A stretch of DNA of 64,000 bases from an uncultured Stenotrophomonas sp. (GTDB lineage Bacteria > Pseudomonadota > Gammaproteobacteria > Xanthomonadales > Xanthomonadaceae). The notes below the pieces were generated by a model. It ran no database searches. It saw only the letters and a program-made list of their open reading frames with translations, and was not told the DNA's origin. Location of the stretch: the NCBI GenBank assembly GCA_900078405.1, contig FLTS01000001.1:372001-436000 (forward strand), in the 5' to 3' direction. Below, one piece after another: positions 10,183 to 18,173 of this stretch (positions are counted from its first letter, which is position 1; every line of letters starts with the position of its first letter). A program made the translations under genes and the position numbers.

Positions 10183-11220
10183 ATGGATATCGCCGAACTT
10201 CTGGCGTTCTCGGTCAAGAACAAAGCGTCGGACCTGCACCTGTCCGCCGGCCTGCCGCCGATGATCCGCGTGGACGGCGACGTGCGCCGCATCAACATCC
10301 CGGCGCTGGACCACAAGCAGGTGCATGCGCTGGTCTACGACATCATGTCGGACAAGCAGCGCCGCGATTACGAGGAATTCCTCGAGGTCGATTTCTCCTT
10401 CGAGATTCCGTCGCTGGCGCGCTTCCGCGTCAATGCCTTCAACCAGAACCGCGGCGCCGGTGCGGTGTTCCGCACCATTCCCTCGGAAGTGCTGACGCTG
10501 GAGGACCTGGGCTGCCCGCCGGTGTTCCGCCAGCTGATCGAGCAGCCGCAGGGCCTGATCCTGGTGACCGGCCCGACCGGCTCGGGCAAGTCGACCACGC
10601 TGGCGGCGATGATCGACCACATCAACAAGAACGACTACGGCCACATCCTCACCGTCGAGGACCCGATCGAATTCGTCCACACCTCGCAGAAGTGCCTGAT
10701 CAACCAGCGCGAGGTGCACCGTGATACCCACGGCTTCAACGAGGCGTTGCGCTCGGCGCTGCGCGAGGACCCGGACATCATCCTGGTCGGCGAATTGCGC
10801 GACCTTGAAACCATCCGCCTGGCGCTGACTGCTGCCGAAACCGGCCACCTGGTGTTCGGTACCCTGCACACCAGTTCGGCGGCCAAGACCATCGACCGCA
10901 TCATCGACGTGTTCCCGGCCGGCGAGAAGCCGATGGTGCGCTCGATGCTGTCCGAATCGCTGCGCGCGGTGATCTCGCAGGCGCTGCTGAAGAAGGTCGG
11001 CGGCGGCCGCATAGCCTCGCACGAGATCATGGTGGCCACCCCGGCCATCCGCAACCTGATCCGTGAGGACAAGGTGGCGCAGATGTACTCGGCGATCCAG
11101 ACCGGCCAGCAGGTGGGCATGCAGACCCTCGACCAGAACCTGCAGGATCTGGTCAAGCGCAGCCTGATCACTCGCAACCAGGCCAGGGAATACGCCAAGG
11201 ACAAGCGCCTGTTCGAGTGA
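10183..11220 (+). CDS. pilT: Type IV pilus retraction ATPase PilT
   Basis: 345-residue hexameric cytosolic ATPase that depolymerises pili and drives twitching. An N-terminal PAS-like domain (about 1-100) is followed by the RecA-like domain with Walker A GPTGSGKST (130-138), an Asp box with DPIEFVH, Walker B PDIILVGELRD, a His box with TGHLVFGTLHTSSA and the PilT C-terminal PAIRNLIRE signature. Length and ATG at 10183 (MDIAELLAFSVKNKASDLHL) match the family. pilU follows after 155 bp. Confidence 0.97.
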   Translation: MDIAELLAFSVKNKASDLHLSAGLPPMIRVDGDVRRINIPALDHKQVHALVYDIMSDKQRRDYEEFLEVDFSFEIPSLARFRVNAFNQNRGAGAVFRTIPSEVLTLEDLGCPPVFRQLIEQPQGLILVTGPTGSGKSTTLAAMIDHINKNDYGHILTVEDPIEFVHTSQKCLINQREVHRDTHGFNEALRSALREDPDIILVGELRDLETIRLALTAAETGHLVFGTLHTSSAAKTIDRIIDVFPAGEKPMVRSMLSESLRAVISQALLKKVGGGRIASHEIMVATPAIRNLIREDKVAQMYSAIQTGQQVGMQTLDQNLQDLVKRSLITRNQAREYAKDKRLFE

Positions 11221-11375
11221 GGTCGGGCCGGGCCCTGAACGGGAACCGGCGGCGGCAGTGAAGTGTTTCCTGTATTTCCCCAAGAACGGACGGGGATGGC
11301 CCGGGAAAACGGGAACGGCATCGGCCCTGGCCGGCGCGGTTCCACGACCCCGGCTCCCGGTCCCGGAGAACGGCC

Positions 11376-12506
11376 ATGAGCACCATCGATTTCACCTCGT
11401 TCCTCAAGCTGATGGCGCACCAGAAGGCGTCGGACCTGTTCATCACCGCGGCGATGCCGCCGTCGATGAAGGTGAACGGCAAGATCAGCCCGATCACGCA
11501 GACGCCGCTGACTCCGCAACAGAGCCGCGACATGGTGCTCAACGTGATGACGCCGGCGCAGCGTGAGGAGTTCGAGAAGACCCACGAATGCAACTTCGCC
11601 ATCGGCCTGTCCGGTGTCGGCCGCTTCCGCGTCAGCTGCTTCTACCAGCGCAACCAGGTCGGCATGGTGCTGCGCCGCATCGAGACGCGCATCCCGACGG
11701 TGGAGGAACTGAGCCTGCCGCCGGTGATCAAGACGCTGGCGATGACCAAGCGCGGCATCATCCTGTTCGTCGGTGCCACCGGCACCGGCAAGTCGACCTC
11801 GCTGGCGGCGATGATCGGCTACCGCAACCAGAACTCGACCGGGCACATCATCACCATCGAGGACCCGATCGAGTTCGTGCACAAGCACGAGGGCTGCATC
11901 GTCACCCAGCGCGAGGTCGGCATCGACACCGACAGCTGGGAAGCGGCGCTGAAGAACACCCTGCGGCAGGCGCCGGACGTGATCATGATCGGCGAGATCC
12001 GCACCCGCGAGGGCATGGACCACGCCATCGCCTTCGCCGAGACCGGCCACCTGGTGCTGGCCACGCTGCATGCCAACAACGCCAACCAGGCGATGGACCG
12101 CATCATCAACTTCTTCCCGGAAGACCGCCGCAACCAGCTGTTGATGGATCTGTCGCTGAACCTCAAGGGCGTGGTCGCCCAGCAGCTGGTGCCCACGCCC
12201 GACGGCAAGGCGCGCCGCGTGGCGATGGAAATCCTGCTTGGCACGCCGCTGGTGCAGGACTACATCCGTGACGGCGAGATCCACAAGCTCAAGGAAGTGA
12301 TGAAGGATTCGGTGCAACTGGGCATGAAGACCTTCGACCAGAGCCTGTTCGAGCTGTACCAGGCCGGCGAGATCAGCTACGACGATGCGCTGCGCTATGC
12401 CGACTCGCAGAACGAGGTGCGTTTGCGCATCAAGCTCTCGCAGGGCGGCGATGCCAAGACCCTGGCGCAGGGGCTGGACGGCGTGGAGATCGCGGGCGTG
12501 CGCTGA
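11376..12506 (+). CDS. pilU: PilT-like accessory retraction ATPase PilU
   Basis: 376-residue paralogue of PilT that assists pilus retraction in a PilT-dependent way. Walker A is GATGTGKST (133-141), Walker B DVIMIGEIRT, and the His box TGHLVLATLHANNANQAMDR. It differs from PilT by the longer C-terminus (ENEV-like SQNEVRLRIKLSQGGDA) typical of PilU. The ATG at 11376 begins MSTIDFTSFLKLM. A strong terminator follows at 12531. Confidence 0.96.
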   Translation: MSTIDFTSFLKLMAHQKASDLFITAAMPPSMKVNGKISPITQTPLTPQQSRDMVLNVMTPAQREEFEKTHECNFAIGLSGVGRFRVSCFYQRNQVGMVLRRIETRIPTVEELSLPPVIKTLAMTKRGIILFVGATGTGKSTSLAAMIGYRNQNSTGHIITIEDPIEFVHKHEGCIVTQREVGIDTDSWEAALKNTLRQAPDVIMIGEIRTREGMDHAIAFAETGHLVLATLHANNANQAMDRIINFFPEDRRNQLLMDLSLNLKGVVAQQLVPTPDGKARRVAMEILLGTPLVQDYIRDGEIHKLKEVMKDSVQLGMKTFDQSLFELYQAGEISYDDALRYADSQNEVRLRIKLSQGGDAKTLAQGLDGVEIAGVR

Positions 12507-12530
12507 AGCCTGCGCCATGCCTGCGCGTGC

Positions 12531-12561
12531 GAAGCCCGGCCAATGGCCGGGCTTCGTGTTT
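12531..12561 (+). terminator. Terminator after pilU
   Basis: Perfect 11-bp stem GAAGCCCGGCC/GGCCGGGCTTC with an AAT loop, then GTGTTT. It lies between the convergent pilU and tag genes. Confidence 0.85.
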
Positions 12562-12575
12562 CGGCATCCAGCCGA

Positions 12576-12604
12576 TGCAGGGGGGGGGCAAGCCCCGCAC
12601 CTAC
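12576..12604 (-). repeat. Degenerate GTAG-headed repeat at the tag stop codon
   Basis: On the minus strand: GTAG, then GTGCGGGGC, TT, GCCCC. The right arm is blurred by a run of nine identical bases (G on the plus strand). TAG is the stop codon of tag. Same family as the units at 3213 and 30150. Confidence 0.6.
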
Positions 12605-13140
12605 GAGCCCCGCGTCCACGGCGGGTTGCAGGCGACGATGTCGGCCAGCACCGGGCAATCGGCGCGGTGCGCGCCGGGCAGGTAGCCCAGGCTCATCAGG
12701 AACTCGCCGGTGATCTCGCCGCCGGTGAAGCGGAAGGTCTGCTTGAACAGCTTCACCCAGCCGGCCTTGTCGCGCGGGTGGTGGGCGTCCAGCCATTGCG
12801 CGAAACCGCCATGCGAATCGCGCAGGCCGCGGATCACGTTGGCGTTGTGGATGGCGGCCCGTACCTTCAGCCGGTTGCGGATGATGCCGGCATCATCCAG
12901 CAGGCGTGCGACGTCGGCCTCGCCGTAGGCGGCCACCGTATCCACGTCGAAGCCGTGGTAGGCGCGGCGGAAACCGTCGCGCTTGCGCAGGATGGTTTCC
13001 CAGCTTAGCCCGGCCTGGTTGATCTCCAGCACCAGCCTCTCGAACAGTTCCGGCTCGGCGCGTTGCGGGAAACCGTATTCACGGGCGTGGTAGTGCGCAT
13101 GAACCGGGTGGCCGGGGGCGAAATCACAGTAGCTGGACAT
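12601..13140 (-). CDS. DNA-3-methyladenine glycosylase I family protein
   Basis: 179-residue base-excision repair enzyme of the Tag family, which removes 3-methyladenine from DNA. MSSYCDFAPGHPVHAHYHAR, ELFERLVLEINQAGLSWETI, RRAYHGFDVDTVAAY and DAGIIRNRLKVRAAIHNA follow the Tag fold closely. The C-terminus has Cys-rich DCPVLADIVACN, though not the exact zinc ligand pattern of E. coli Tag, so substrate range may differ. The ATG at 13140 is chosen because the conserved N-terminus starts there. Divergent from yqgE, 77 bp apart. Confidence 0.87.
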   Translation of the reverse strand: MSSYCDFAPGHPVHAHYHAREYGFPQRAEPELFERLVLEINQAGLSWETILRKRDGFRRAYHGFDVDTVAAYGEADVARLLDDAGIIRNRLKVRAAIHNANVIRGLRDSHGGFAQWLDAHHPRDKAGWVKLFKQTFRFTGGEITGEFLMSLGYLPGAHRADCPVLADIVACNPPWTRGS

Positions 13141-13217
13141 GGGCGGACCGCGTGGCAGGAGTGTCGCGATTATCGCCGTCCACGCCCGCACCGGGTGGCA
13201 ACCGCTAGAATGGGTGC

Positions 13218-13784
13218 ATGTCCACGCTGTCGCCTCCACTCGCCAATCACCTGCTGGTTGCGCTGCCGTCGCTGGCCGACCCGCATTTCGCGCGCGGCGT
13301 CGCGCTGATCTGCCAGCACGACGACAATGGCGCGATGGGTGTGGTGGTCAACCAGCCTTCCGAATACACCTTGGGTGAAGTGCTGGCGCAGATGGAGATC
13401 GATACCGACGACAGCCGGCTGACCGCGCTGCCGGTACTCAGCGGTGGGCCGGTGCATCCCGAGCGCGGTTTCGTCATCCATGACGACGAGCGCGGCTGGG
13501 ATTCGAGCTTGCAGGTGGCCCGGAGCCTGTACCTGACCACCTCGCGCGACATCCTCGAGGCGATGGCCCGTGGTGATGGCCCGCGCAATGCGCTGGTCGC
13601 GCTCGGCTGCGCCGGTTGGGGGGCGGGGCAACTTGAGCAGGAGCTGGCCGAAAACAGCTGGCTGACCGTGCCGGCCGATGCCGCGGTGTTGTTCGACGCT
13701 CCGTTGGAGCAGCGCTGGCAGCTGGCGGCATCGCGCATTGGCGTGGACCTGTTCCGCCTGGCCGGATACAGCGGCCATGCCTGA
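13218..13784 (+). CDS. yqgE: UPF0301 / AlgH-family protein YqgE
   Basis: 188-residue cytosolic protein of the YqgE/AlgH family. [34 protein letters not shown] and the late [24 protein letters not shown] are the conserved blocks. The biochemical role of the family is unresolved. It overlaps ruvX by 8 nt, a neighbourhood conserved across gammaproteobacteria. Confidence 0.93.
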   Translation: MSTLSPPLANHLLVALPSLADPHFARGVALICQHDDNGAMGVVVNQPSEYTLGEVLAQMEIDTDDSRLTALPVLSGGPVHPERGFVIHDDERGWDSSLQVARSLYLTTSRDILEAMARGDGPRNALVALGCAGWGAGQLEQELAENSWLTVPADAAVLFDAPLEQRWQLAASRIGVDLFRLAGYSGHA

Positions 13785-14241
13785 GACACCGTTGTCCACC
13801 GACAGCACCGTGCTCGGCTTCGACGTCGGCTCGCGCCGCATCGGCGTGGCCATCGGCAGCGCCTTCGGCGTCGGCGCACGGGCGCTGGCGATGATCGACG
13901 TGCGTACCGACGGCCCCGACTGGAACGCACTGGACCGCCTGCACAAGGAGTGGCGGCCGCAGGGGCTGATCGTCGGTGACCCGCTCACGCTCGAAGGCGA
14001 GGACCAGCCCAATCGCAGGCGCGCCCACGCCTTCGCCCGCCAATTGCGGCAACGCTACGGCGTGCCGGTGTTGCTGGTGGACGAACGTTCCAGCTCGGTG
14101 GAGGCCGCACGCCGCTTCGCCGTCGAGCGGGCCGAAGGCCGCAAGCGCCGCCGCGATGCCGCCAGCCTCGACGCGGTGGCCGCCGCGGTCATCGTCGAGC
14201 GCTGGCTGTCCGCCCCGCACGACGCCATTCCCGTCACCTGA
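13777..14241 (+). CDS. ruvX: Putative pre-16S rRNA nuclease / Holliday junction resolvase YqgF
   Basis: 154-residue RNase H-fold protein. [15 protein letters not shown] carries the first acidic residue, [10 protein letters not shown] the second, and [15 protein letters not shown] the third. Family members trim the 5' end of 16S rRNA and have been proposed to act on Holliday junctions. The start is the ATG at 13777 inside the end of yqgE, where homologues begin. pyrB follows after 15 nt. Confidence 0.92.
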   Translation: MPETPLSTDSTVLGFDVGSRRIGVAIGSAFGVGARALAMIDVRTDGPDWNALDRLHKEWRPQGLIVGDPLTLEGEDQPNRRRAHAFARQLRQRYGVPVLLVDERSSSVEAARRFAVERAEGRKRRRDAASLDAVAAAVIVERWLSAPHDAIPVT

Positions 14242-14256
14242 CCGTAAAGACCCGCC

Positions 14257-15213
14257 ATGACCGCCACCGCCCCGCAACTCGATTCCGATGGACGCCTGCG
14301 CCACCTGCTGACCCTGGAAGGGCTGCCGCGCGAACACCTGCTGCAGTTGCTGGACCGCGCCGGGCAGATCCGCGATGCGGCGGTGGGGCGGGTCGGCAAC
14401 AAGCGCAACGTGCTGGCCGGCACTGCGGTATGCACGCTGTTCTTCGAACCCTCCACCCGCACCCGCAGCTCGTTCCAGCTGGCCGCGCAGCGGCTGGGCG
14501 CGGACGTGCTGAACTTCGACGCTTCCACCTCGTCCACGCGCAAGGGCGAAACCGCCACCGACACGCTGCGCAACCTCGAGGCGATGGGCGTGCGCGGCTT
14601 CGTCGTGCGCCATCCCGACGACGGCGCCGTGGCCGAGCTGGCCGCCGCCGCGGGCGAGGGCACCGCACTGGTCAATGCCGGCGATGGCCGCAGCGCGCAC
14701 CCCACGCAGGGCCTGCTGGACATGCTGACGTTGCGCCAGGCCAAGGGCGCGGATTTCTCGAAGCTGAAGGTGTTGATCGTCGGCGACGTCAAGCATTCGC
14801 GGGTGGCCCGCACCGACCTGCACGCGCTGCGTACGTTGGGCACCGGCGAAATCCGCGTGTGCGGCCCGCAATCGCTGCTGCCGGACGACGACACCCTGAA
14901 GGGCTGCGTGGTCGGCGAGGATTTCGACGCCATGCTCGAAGGCGCGGACGCGCTGATGATGCTGCGCCTGCAGCGCGAGCGCATGGAGGAAGGATTGGTG
15001 CCGTCGCTGGAGCAGTACCACGCGGACTATGGCCTGACCAACGCCCGCCTTGCCCGTGCCGGCAAGGATGCGGCGGTGCTGCACCCGGGGCCGATCAACC
15101 GCGGCGTGGAAGTCACCGATGAGGTGGCCGATGGCCCGCAATCGTGGGTGCTGCGCCAGGTCTGCAACGGTGTCGCCGTACGCATGGCGGTGCTGGAGAC
15201 GCTGCTGGGCTGA
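14257..15213 (+). CDS. pyrB: Aspartate carbamoyltransferase, catalytic chain
   Basis: 318-residue enzyme of pyrimidine synthesis: carbamoyl phosphate plus aspartate to carbamoyl aspartate. FFEPSTRTRSSFQLAA binds carbamoyl phosphate; STSSTRKGET is the 80s loop; HPTQGLLDMLTLRQ, then MMLRLQRERM and HPGPINRGVEV complete the aspartate domain. No pyrI or inactive dihydroorotase gene is adjacent. The last gene of the yqgE-ruvX-pyrB run. Confidence 0.96.
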   Translation: MTATAPQLDSDGRLRHLLTLEGLPREHLLQLLDRAGQIRDAAVGRVGNKRNVLAGTAVCTLFFEPSTRTRSSFQLAAQRLGADVLNFDASTSSTRKGETATDTLRNLEAMGVRGFVVRHPDDGAVAELAAAAGEGTALVNAGDGRSAHPTQGLLDMLTLRQAKGADFSKLKVLIVGDVKHSRVARTDLHALRTLGTGEIRVCGPQSLLPDDDTLKGCVVGEDFDAMLEGADALMMLRLQRERMEEGLVPSLEQYHADYGLTNARLARAGKDAAVLHPGPINRGVEVTDEVADGPQSWVLRQVCNGVAVRMAVLETLLG

Positions 15214-15261
15214 GGATGGCGGGGCAGTGCCGGCAATGGCCTGCACCGGCTCCTGTCCGGT

Positions 15262-16074
15262 TCAGCGTTCCTGCGTGAACAGCCATTGCCACAGCGCCGG
15301 ATCGGCGTAGGTGGCGTCCCATGCGTTGTGGTCGCCCTGCGGGTATTCGGTGTAGCGCGCATCGCGGGCGGCGGCGGCCTGGAAGGCGGCATGCAGGCGC
15401 CGGTCGTCGTCCGGTGGCACCACGTTGTCCAGCGCGCCGTGGAAAATCCAGATCGGCACGTTCTTCATGCGCTGGGCCAGTGCAGTATACGGGTCGCTTC
15501 CCTGTGCCAGTGCTTCGACCATCAGGCCGGGGCGTTCGCTGCGTGGGGTGCGGATGCCGCCGCAGATCGGCACGATGGCGGCGAAGCGCGCCGGGTCGGT
15601 CAAGACGATGTTCCAGCTGCCGTAACCGCCCATCGACATGCCGGTCAGGTATTGGCGCGCCGGGTCGACGGCGAACTCGGAAATCGCCGCGTCGAGCGCG
15701 GCCAGCGCCAGCCGGTTGTTGCGGCCGCTCCATTCCTCGCCCTCCGGTACCTGTGGCAGCACCGCCAGCGCGGGAAAGTCGGCGGCATGGGTGCGCAGGT
15801 AGGGGCCAAGCCCCGCCCCGGTCTGCTTGATACCGTCGCGCCCGCGCTCGCCTGAGCCGTGCAGGAACAGCACTACCGGCAAGGGGCCGGACTTGCGCGC
15901 GGATGCGGCGGGGACGAATACCTGATACGGCATGCGCGTGCCTTCCAGCTCGATGCTGCGCGCAACAAAATGGCCGCGGCCGGCATCGGGCAGCGAAGCA
16001 CAGGCGGTCACGAGTGCCGACAGCGCAAGTGCGGGGGCGAGGTGGGTGAACGGGCGAAGCAACGGGAGTGCCAT
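15262..16074 (-). CDS. Putative lipoprotein alpha/beta-hydrolase (esterase, PHB-depolymerase-like)
   Basis: 270 residues. The N-terminus is a signal peptide with lipobox LVTAC (lipidated Cys about residue 25). The mature part starts an esterase fold: VVLFLHGSGERGRDG (oxyanion region), GMSMGGYGSWN (nucleophile elbow), IWIFHGALDNVVPPDDDRR (acid) and GDHNAWD (catalytic His). The pattern fits dienelactone-hydrolase and LpqC-like peptidase/esterase relatives; the substrate cannot be told. Convergent with pyrB. Confidence 0.82.
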   Translation of the reverse strand: MALPLLRPFTHLAPALALSALVTACASLPDAGRGHFVARSIELEGTRMPYQVFVPAASARKSGPLPVVLFLHGSGERGRDGIKQTGAGLGPYLRTHAADFPALAVLPQVPEGEEWSGRNNRLALAALDAAISEFAVDPARQYLTGMSMGGYGSWNIVLTDPARFAAIVPICGGIRTPRSERPGLMVEALAQGSDPYTALAQRMKNVPIWIFHGALDNVVPPDDDRRLHAAFQAAAARDARYTEYPQGDHNAWDATYADPALWQWLFTQER

Positions 16075-16141
16075 GACGGATTCCGGTTCGGGGCCACCGC
16101 CATCCTAGCGGGCTGCTGCCGCGCCGACAGCCCGCATGGCA

Positions 16142-16408
16142 TCAATGCGGATGCGGGGCGCTGGCCAATATCGCCAACTGCTCCTGCGCCTCGGCATTGC
16201 CGGCCGCGGCCGCCGCCTGCACCTGGGTGAGGTCTGGATGCAGCACCACCAGCAACGGGAATTCGCATTGCGGGCAGGTGTACTCGCTTTGCTCGTCGTG
16301 CAGTTCCATTTCCATCTGCCGGGAGTCGCCCTGCCAGCCGCAGGCGGGGCAGGTGTGGCGCTGGTCGCGCCAGCCGGGCTGGTAGTAGTCGGTGACGGTG
16401 GTGGTCAT
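16142..16408 (-). CDS. Small zinc-ribbon protein
   Basis: 88 residues with two CxxC knuckles, CPAC at about 20-23 and CPQC at about 45-48, making a zinc ribbon. The tail (LTQVQAAAAAGNAEAQEQLA) looks like a short helix. No signal or membrane segment. Function unknown; it lies between the esterase and mgtE on the same strand. Confidence 0.72.
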   Translation of the reverse strand: MTTTVTDYYQPGWRDQRHTCPACGWQGDSRQMEMELHDEQSEYTCPQCEFPLLVVLHPDLTQVQAAAAAGNAEAQEQLAILASAPHPH

Positions 16409-16539
16409 GTCAGGTTGCAGAGGGGGCGTTGCTCAACAGATCGACGATATCCATTTCCAGCGCAGCGGCCAACTTGAACGCCGGTCACCCCGGCCATGGC
16501 ATGGCAGGGGCGCTTCGCAGGGTTCCGGCTTTGCCTTTG

Positions 16540-17901
16540 TCAGTGCAGCAGGATCAGCGTCGCCAGGCCGAGGAAGGCGAAGAAGCCCATCACGTCGGTG
16601 ACCGCGGTGACCACCACGGTGCCGGCGACGGCCGGGTCGACGTTCATGCGCTTGAGCATCAGCGGCAGCAGTACGCCGGACAGGGCGGCGGCGCAGAAGT
16701 TGATGACCAGTGCCAGTGCGATGACCAGGGACAGCAGCAGGCTGTGGAACCAGAGGAAGGCGACCACGCCGACCAGTGCGCCGATCAGGGTGCCGTTGAT
16801 CAGCGCGACCCGCATCTCCTTCCACAACAGGATGCGGGCATTGCTCGCGCCCACCTGGCCCAGCGCCAGGCCGCGTACCATCAGCGTCAGCACCTGCACC
16901 GCGGCGTTGCCGCCGACGCCGGCGACGATCGGCATCAGCACCGCCAGCGCCACGACCTTCTCCAGCGTGACCTCGAACTGGCCGATCACGCTGGCGGCCA
17001 GGAAGGCGGTGCACAGGTTGATGCCCAGCCACACCACGCGGCCGCGCACGGCGCGCTTGATCGGCGAGAACAGGTCCTCTTCCTCGTCCAGACCAGCGGC
17101 GCCAAGGGCCTGGTGCTCGGCCTGCTCGCGGATGATGTCGATCACGTCATCGACGGTGATACGGCCCAGCAGCACGTTGCCGTCGTCCACCACCGGGGCC
17201 GAAACCCAGTCATTGTCGGAGAACTGGCGCGCGACCTGCTGGGCCGAGGCGTCGACGTGCAGCGATTCGAGTTCGTCGTCGATCAGCTTGTTGATCGGCG
17301 TGCCGGGGTCGTGCGTGATCAGGTCCTGCAATGCGACCCAGCCGATCAGCTGGTGGCGGCGGTTGACCACGTAAAGATGGTCGGTGTGGTCGGGCAGTTC
17401 GCCGCGCAGGCGCAGGTAGCGTAGCACCACGTCGATGTTGACGTCGGCGCGCACGGTGACCACGTCCGGGTTCATCAGGCGCCCGGCGCTGTCCTCGGGG
17501 TAGGACAGCACCTGCTCCAGCCGCTCGCGGTTCTCGCGGTCCATCGACTTGAGCACTTCGTCGATGACGGTGTCGGGCAGGTCCTCGACCAGGTCGGCGA
17601 GGTCGTCGATGTCCAGGTCCTCGACCGCGGCGATGATCTCGTCCGGGTCCATGTCGGCCAGCAGGCTCTCGCGCACCTCGTCGCCGACGTGGACCAGCAC
17701 CTCGCCGTCGTCCTCGGGATCGACCAGCCCCCACACCACCTCGCGCTTGCCGGGCGGCAGCGATTCGAGCAGGTTGCCGATCTCGGCCGGCGCCAGCGTG
17801 TTGACCAGCCGTCGCACCGGCCCGAGCCGACCGCTGTCCAGCGCGTCGGAGAGCATGCGCAACTGGCGTGCGGTCTTGTCGTGGCGGACGGCTTCGGCCA
17901 T
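16540..17901 (-). CDS. mgtE: Magnesium transporter MgtE
   Basis: 453-residue channel-like Mg2+ importer. The N domain (about 1-130, superhelical, NLLESLPPGKREVVWGLVD) is followed by a CBS pair (about 135-265, with LYVVNRRHQLIGWVALQDLI and GRITVDDVIDIIREQAEHQ) that senses cytosolic Mg2+, and a five-helix pore domain (about 285-453) with PIVAGVGGNAAVQVL. Length and order are normal. It follows the PTS genes on the same strand after a 268-bp gap that contains repeats. Confidence 0.95.
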   Translation of the reverse strand: MAEAVRHDKTARQLRMLSDALDSGRLGPVRRLVNTLAPAEIGNLLESLPPGKREVVWGLVDPEDDGEVLVHVGDEVRESLLADMDPDEIIAAVEDLDIDDLADLVEDLPDTVIDEVLKSMDRENRERLEQVLSYPEDSAGRLMNPDVVTVRADVNIDVVLRYLRLRGELPDHTDHLYVVNRRHQLIGWVALQDLITHDPGTPINKLIDDELESLHVDASAQQVARQFSDNDWVSAPVVDDGNVLLGRITVDDVIDIIREQAEHQALGAAGLDEEEDLFSPIKRAVRGRVVWLGINLCTAFLAASVIGQFEVTLEKVVALAVLMPIVAGVGGNAAVQVLTLMVRGLALGQVGASNARILLWKEMRVALINGTLIGALVGVVAFLWFHSLLLSLVIALALVINFCAAALSGVLLPLMLKRMNVDPAVAGTVVVTAVTDVMGFFAFLGLATLILLH

Positions 17902-18012
17902 CGGAACTCCGGGGAGGGGAAAGGACGCGATCCGGTGAAGGATGCGGCAACGGGGATGTTCGGCGCGTCATTATCACGCGGCGACGTTTCAGTGCACACC
18001 CTCGCAGATGCG

Positions 18013-18083
18013 GTGGTGCCGGCCGTTGGCCGGCAACTGCAATGGCAAAGACATCGAGGCTGCCGGCTAACGGCCGGCACTAC
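18013..18083. repeat. Inverted pair of SMAG/REP-like palindromes (REPIN form)
   Basis: Two units in opposite orientation: GTGGTGCCGGCCGTTGGCCG.. (18013 on) and, on the other strand, GTAGTGCCGGCCGTTAGCCG.. (18083 back). Each is itself a palindrome and the two can pair. The GTAG/GTGG head plus GCCGGC stem is the known Stenotrophomonas SMAG pattern. It lies between mgtE and ptsI. Confidence 0.82.
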
Positions 18084-18100
18084 CGTGGGTCAGGGGCGCG

Positions 18101-18173
18101 GTGCAGGAGCGCACCCTGGTGCGCGATGTGGCTTCCCCGGTAATGCCCCTCGCGCACCAGGGGGCGCTCCTAC
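18101..18173 (-). repeat. Long GTAGGAGCG hairpin overlapping the ptsI stop codon
   Basis: On the minus strand GTAGGAGCGCCCCCTGGTG.. pairs with ..CACCAGGGTGCGCTCCTGC over about 24 bp. The loop contains GGGGCATTACCGGGGAA. The first TAG is the ptsI stop. The ends and loop match the element at 54787-54854, while the stem middle differs. Likely a REPIN; it may also end ptsI transcription. Confidence 0.82.

Noticed and set aside
12583..12590. Run of nine G as a possible phase-variation tract
   Set aside because: It lies past the stop codon of tag inside a decayed repeat, not in a gene or promoter, so a phase-variation role has no support.
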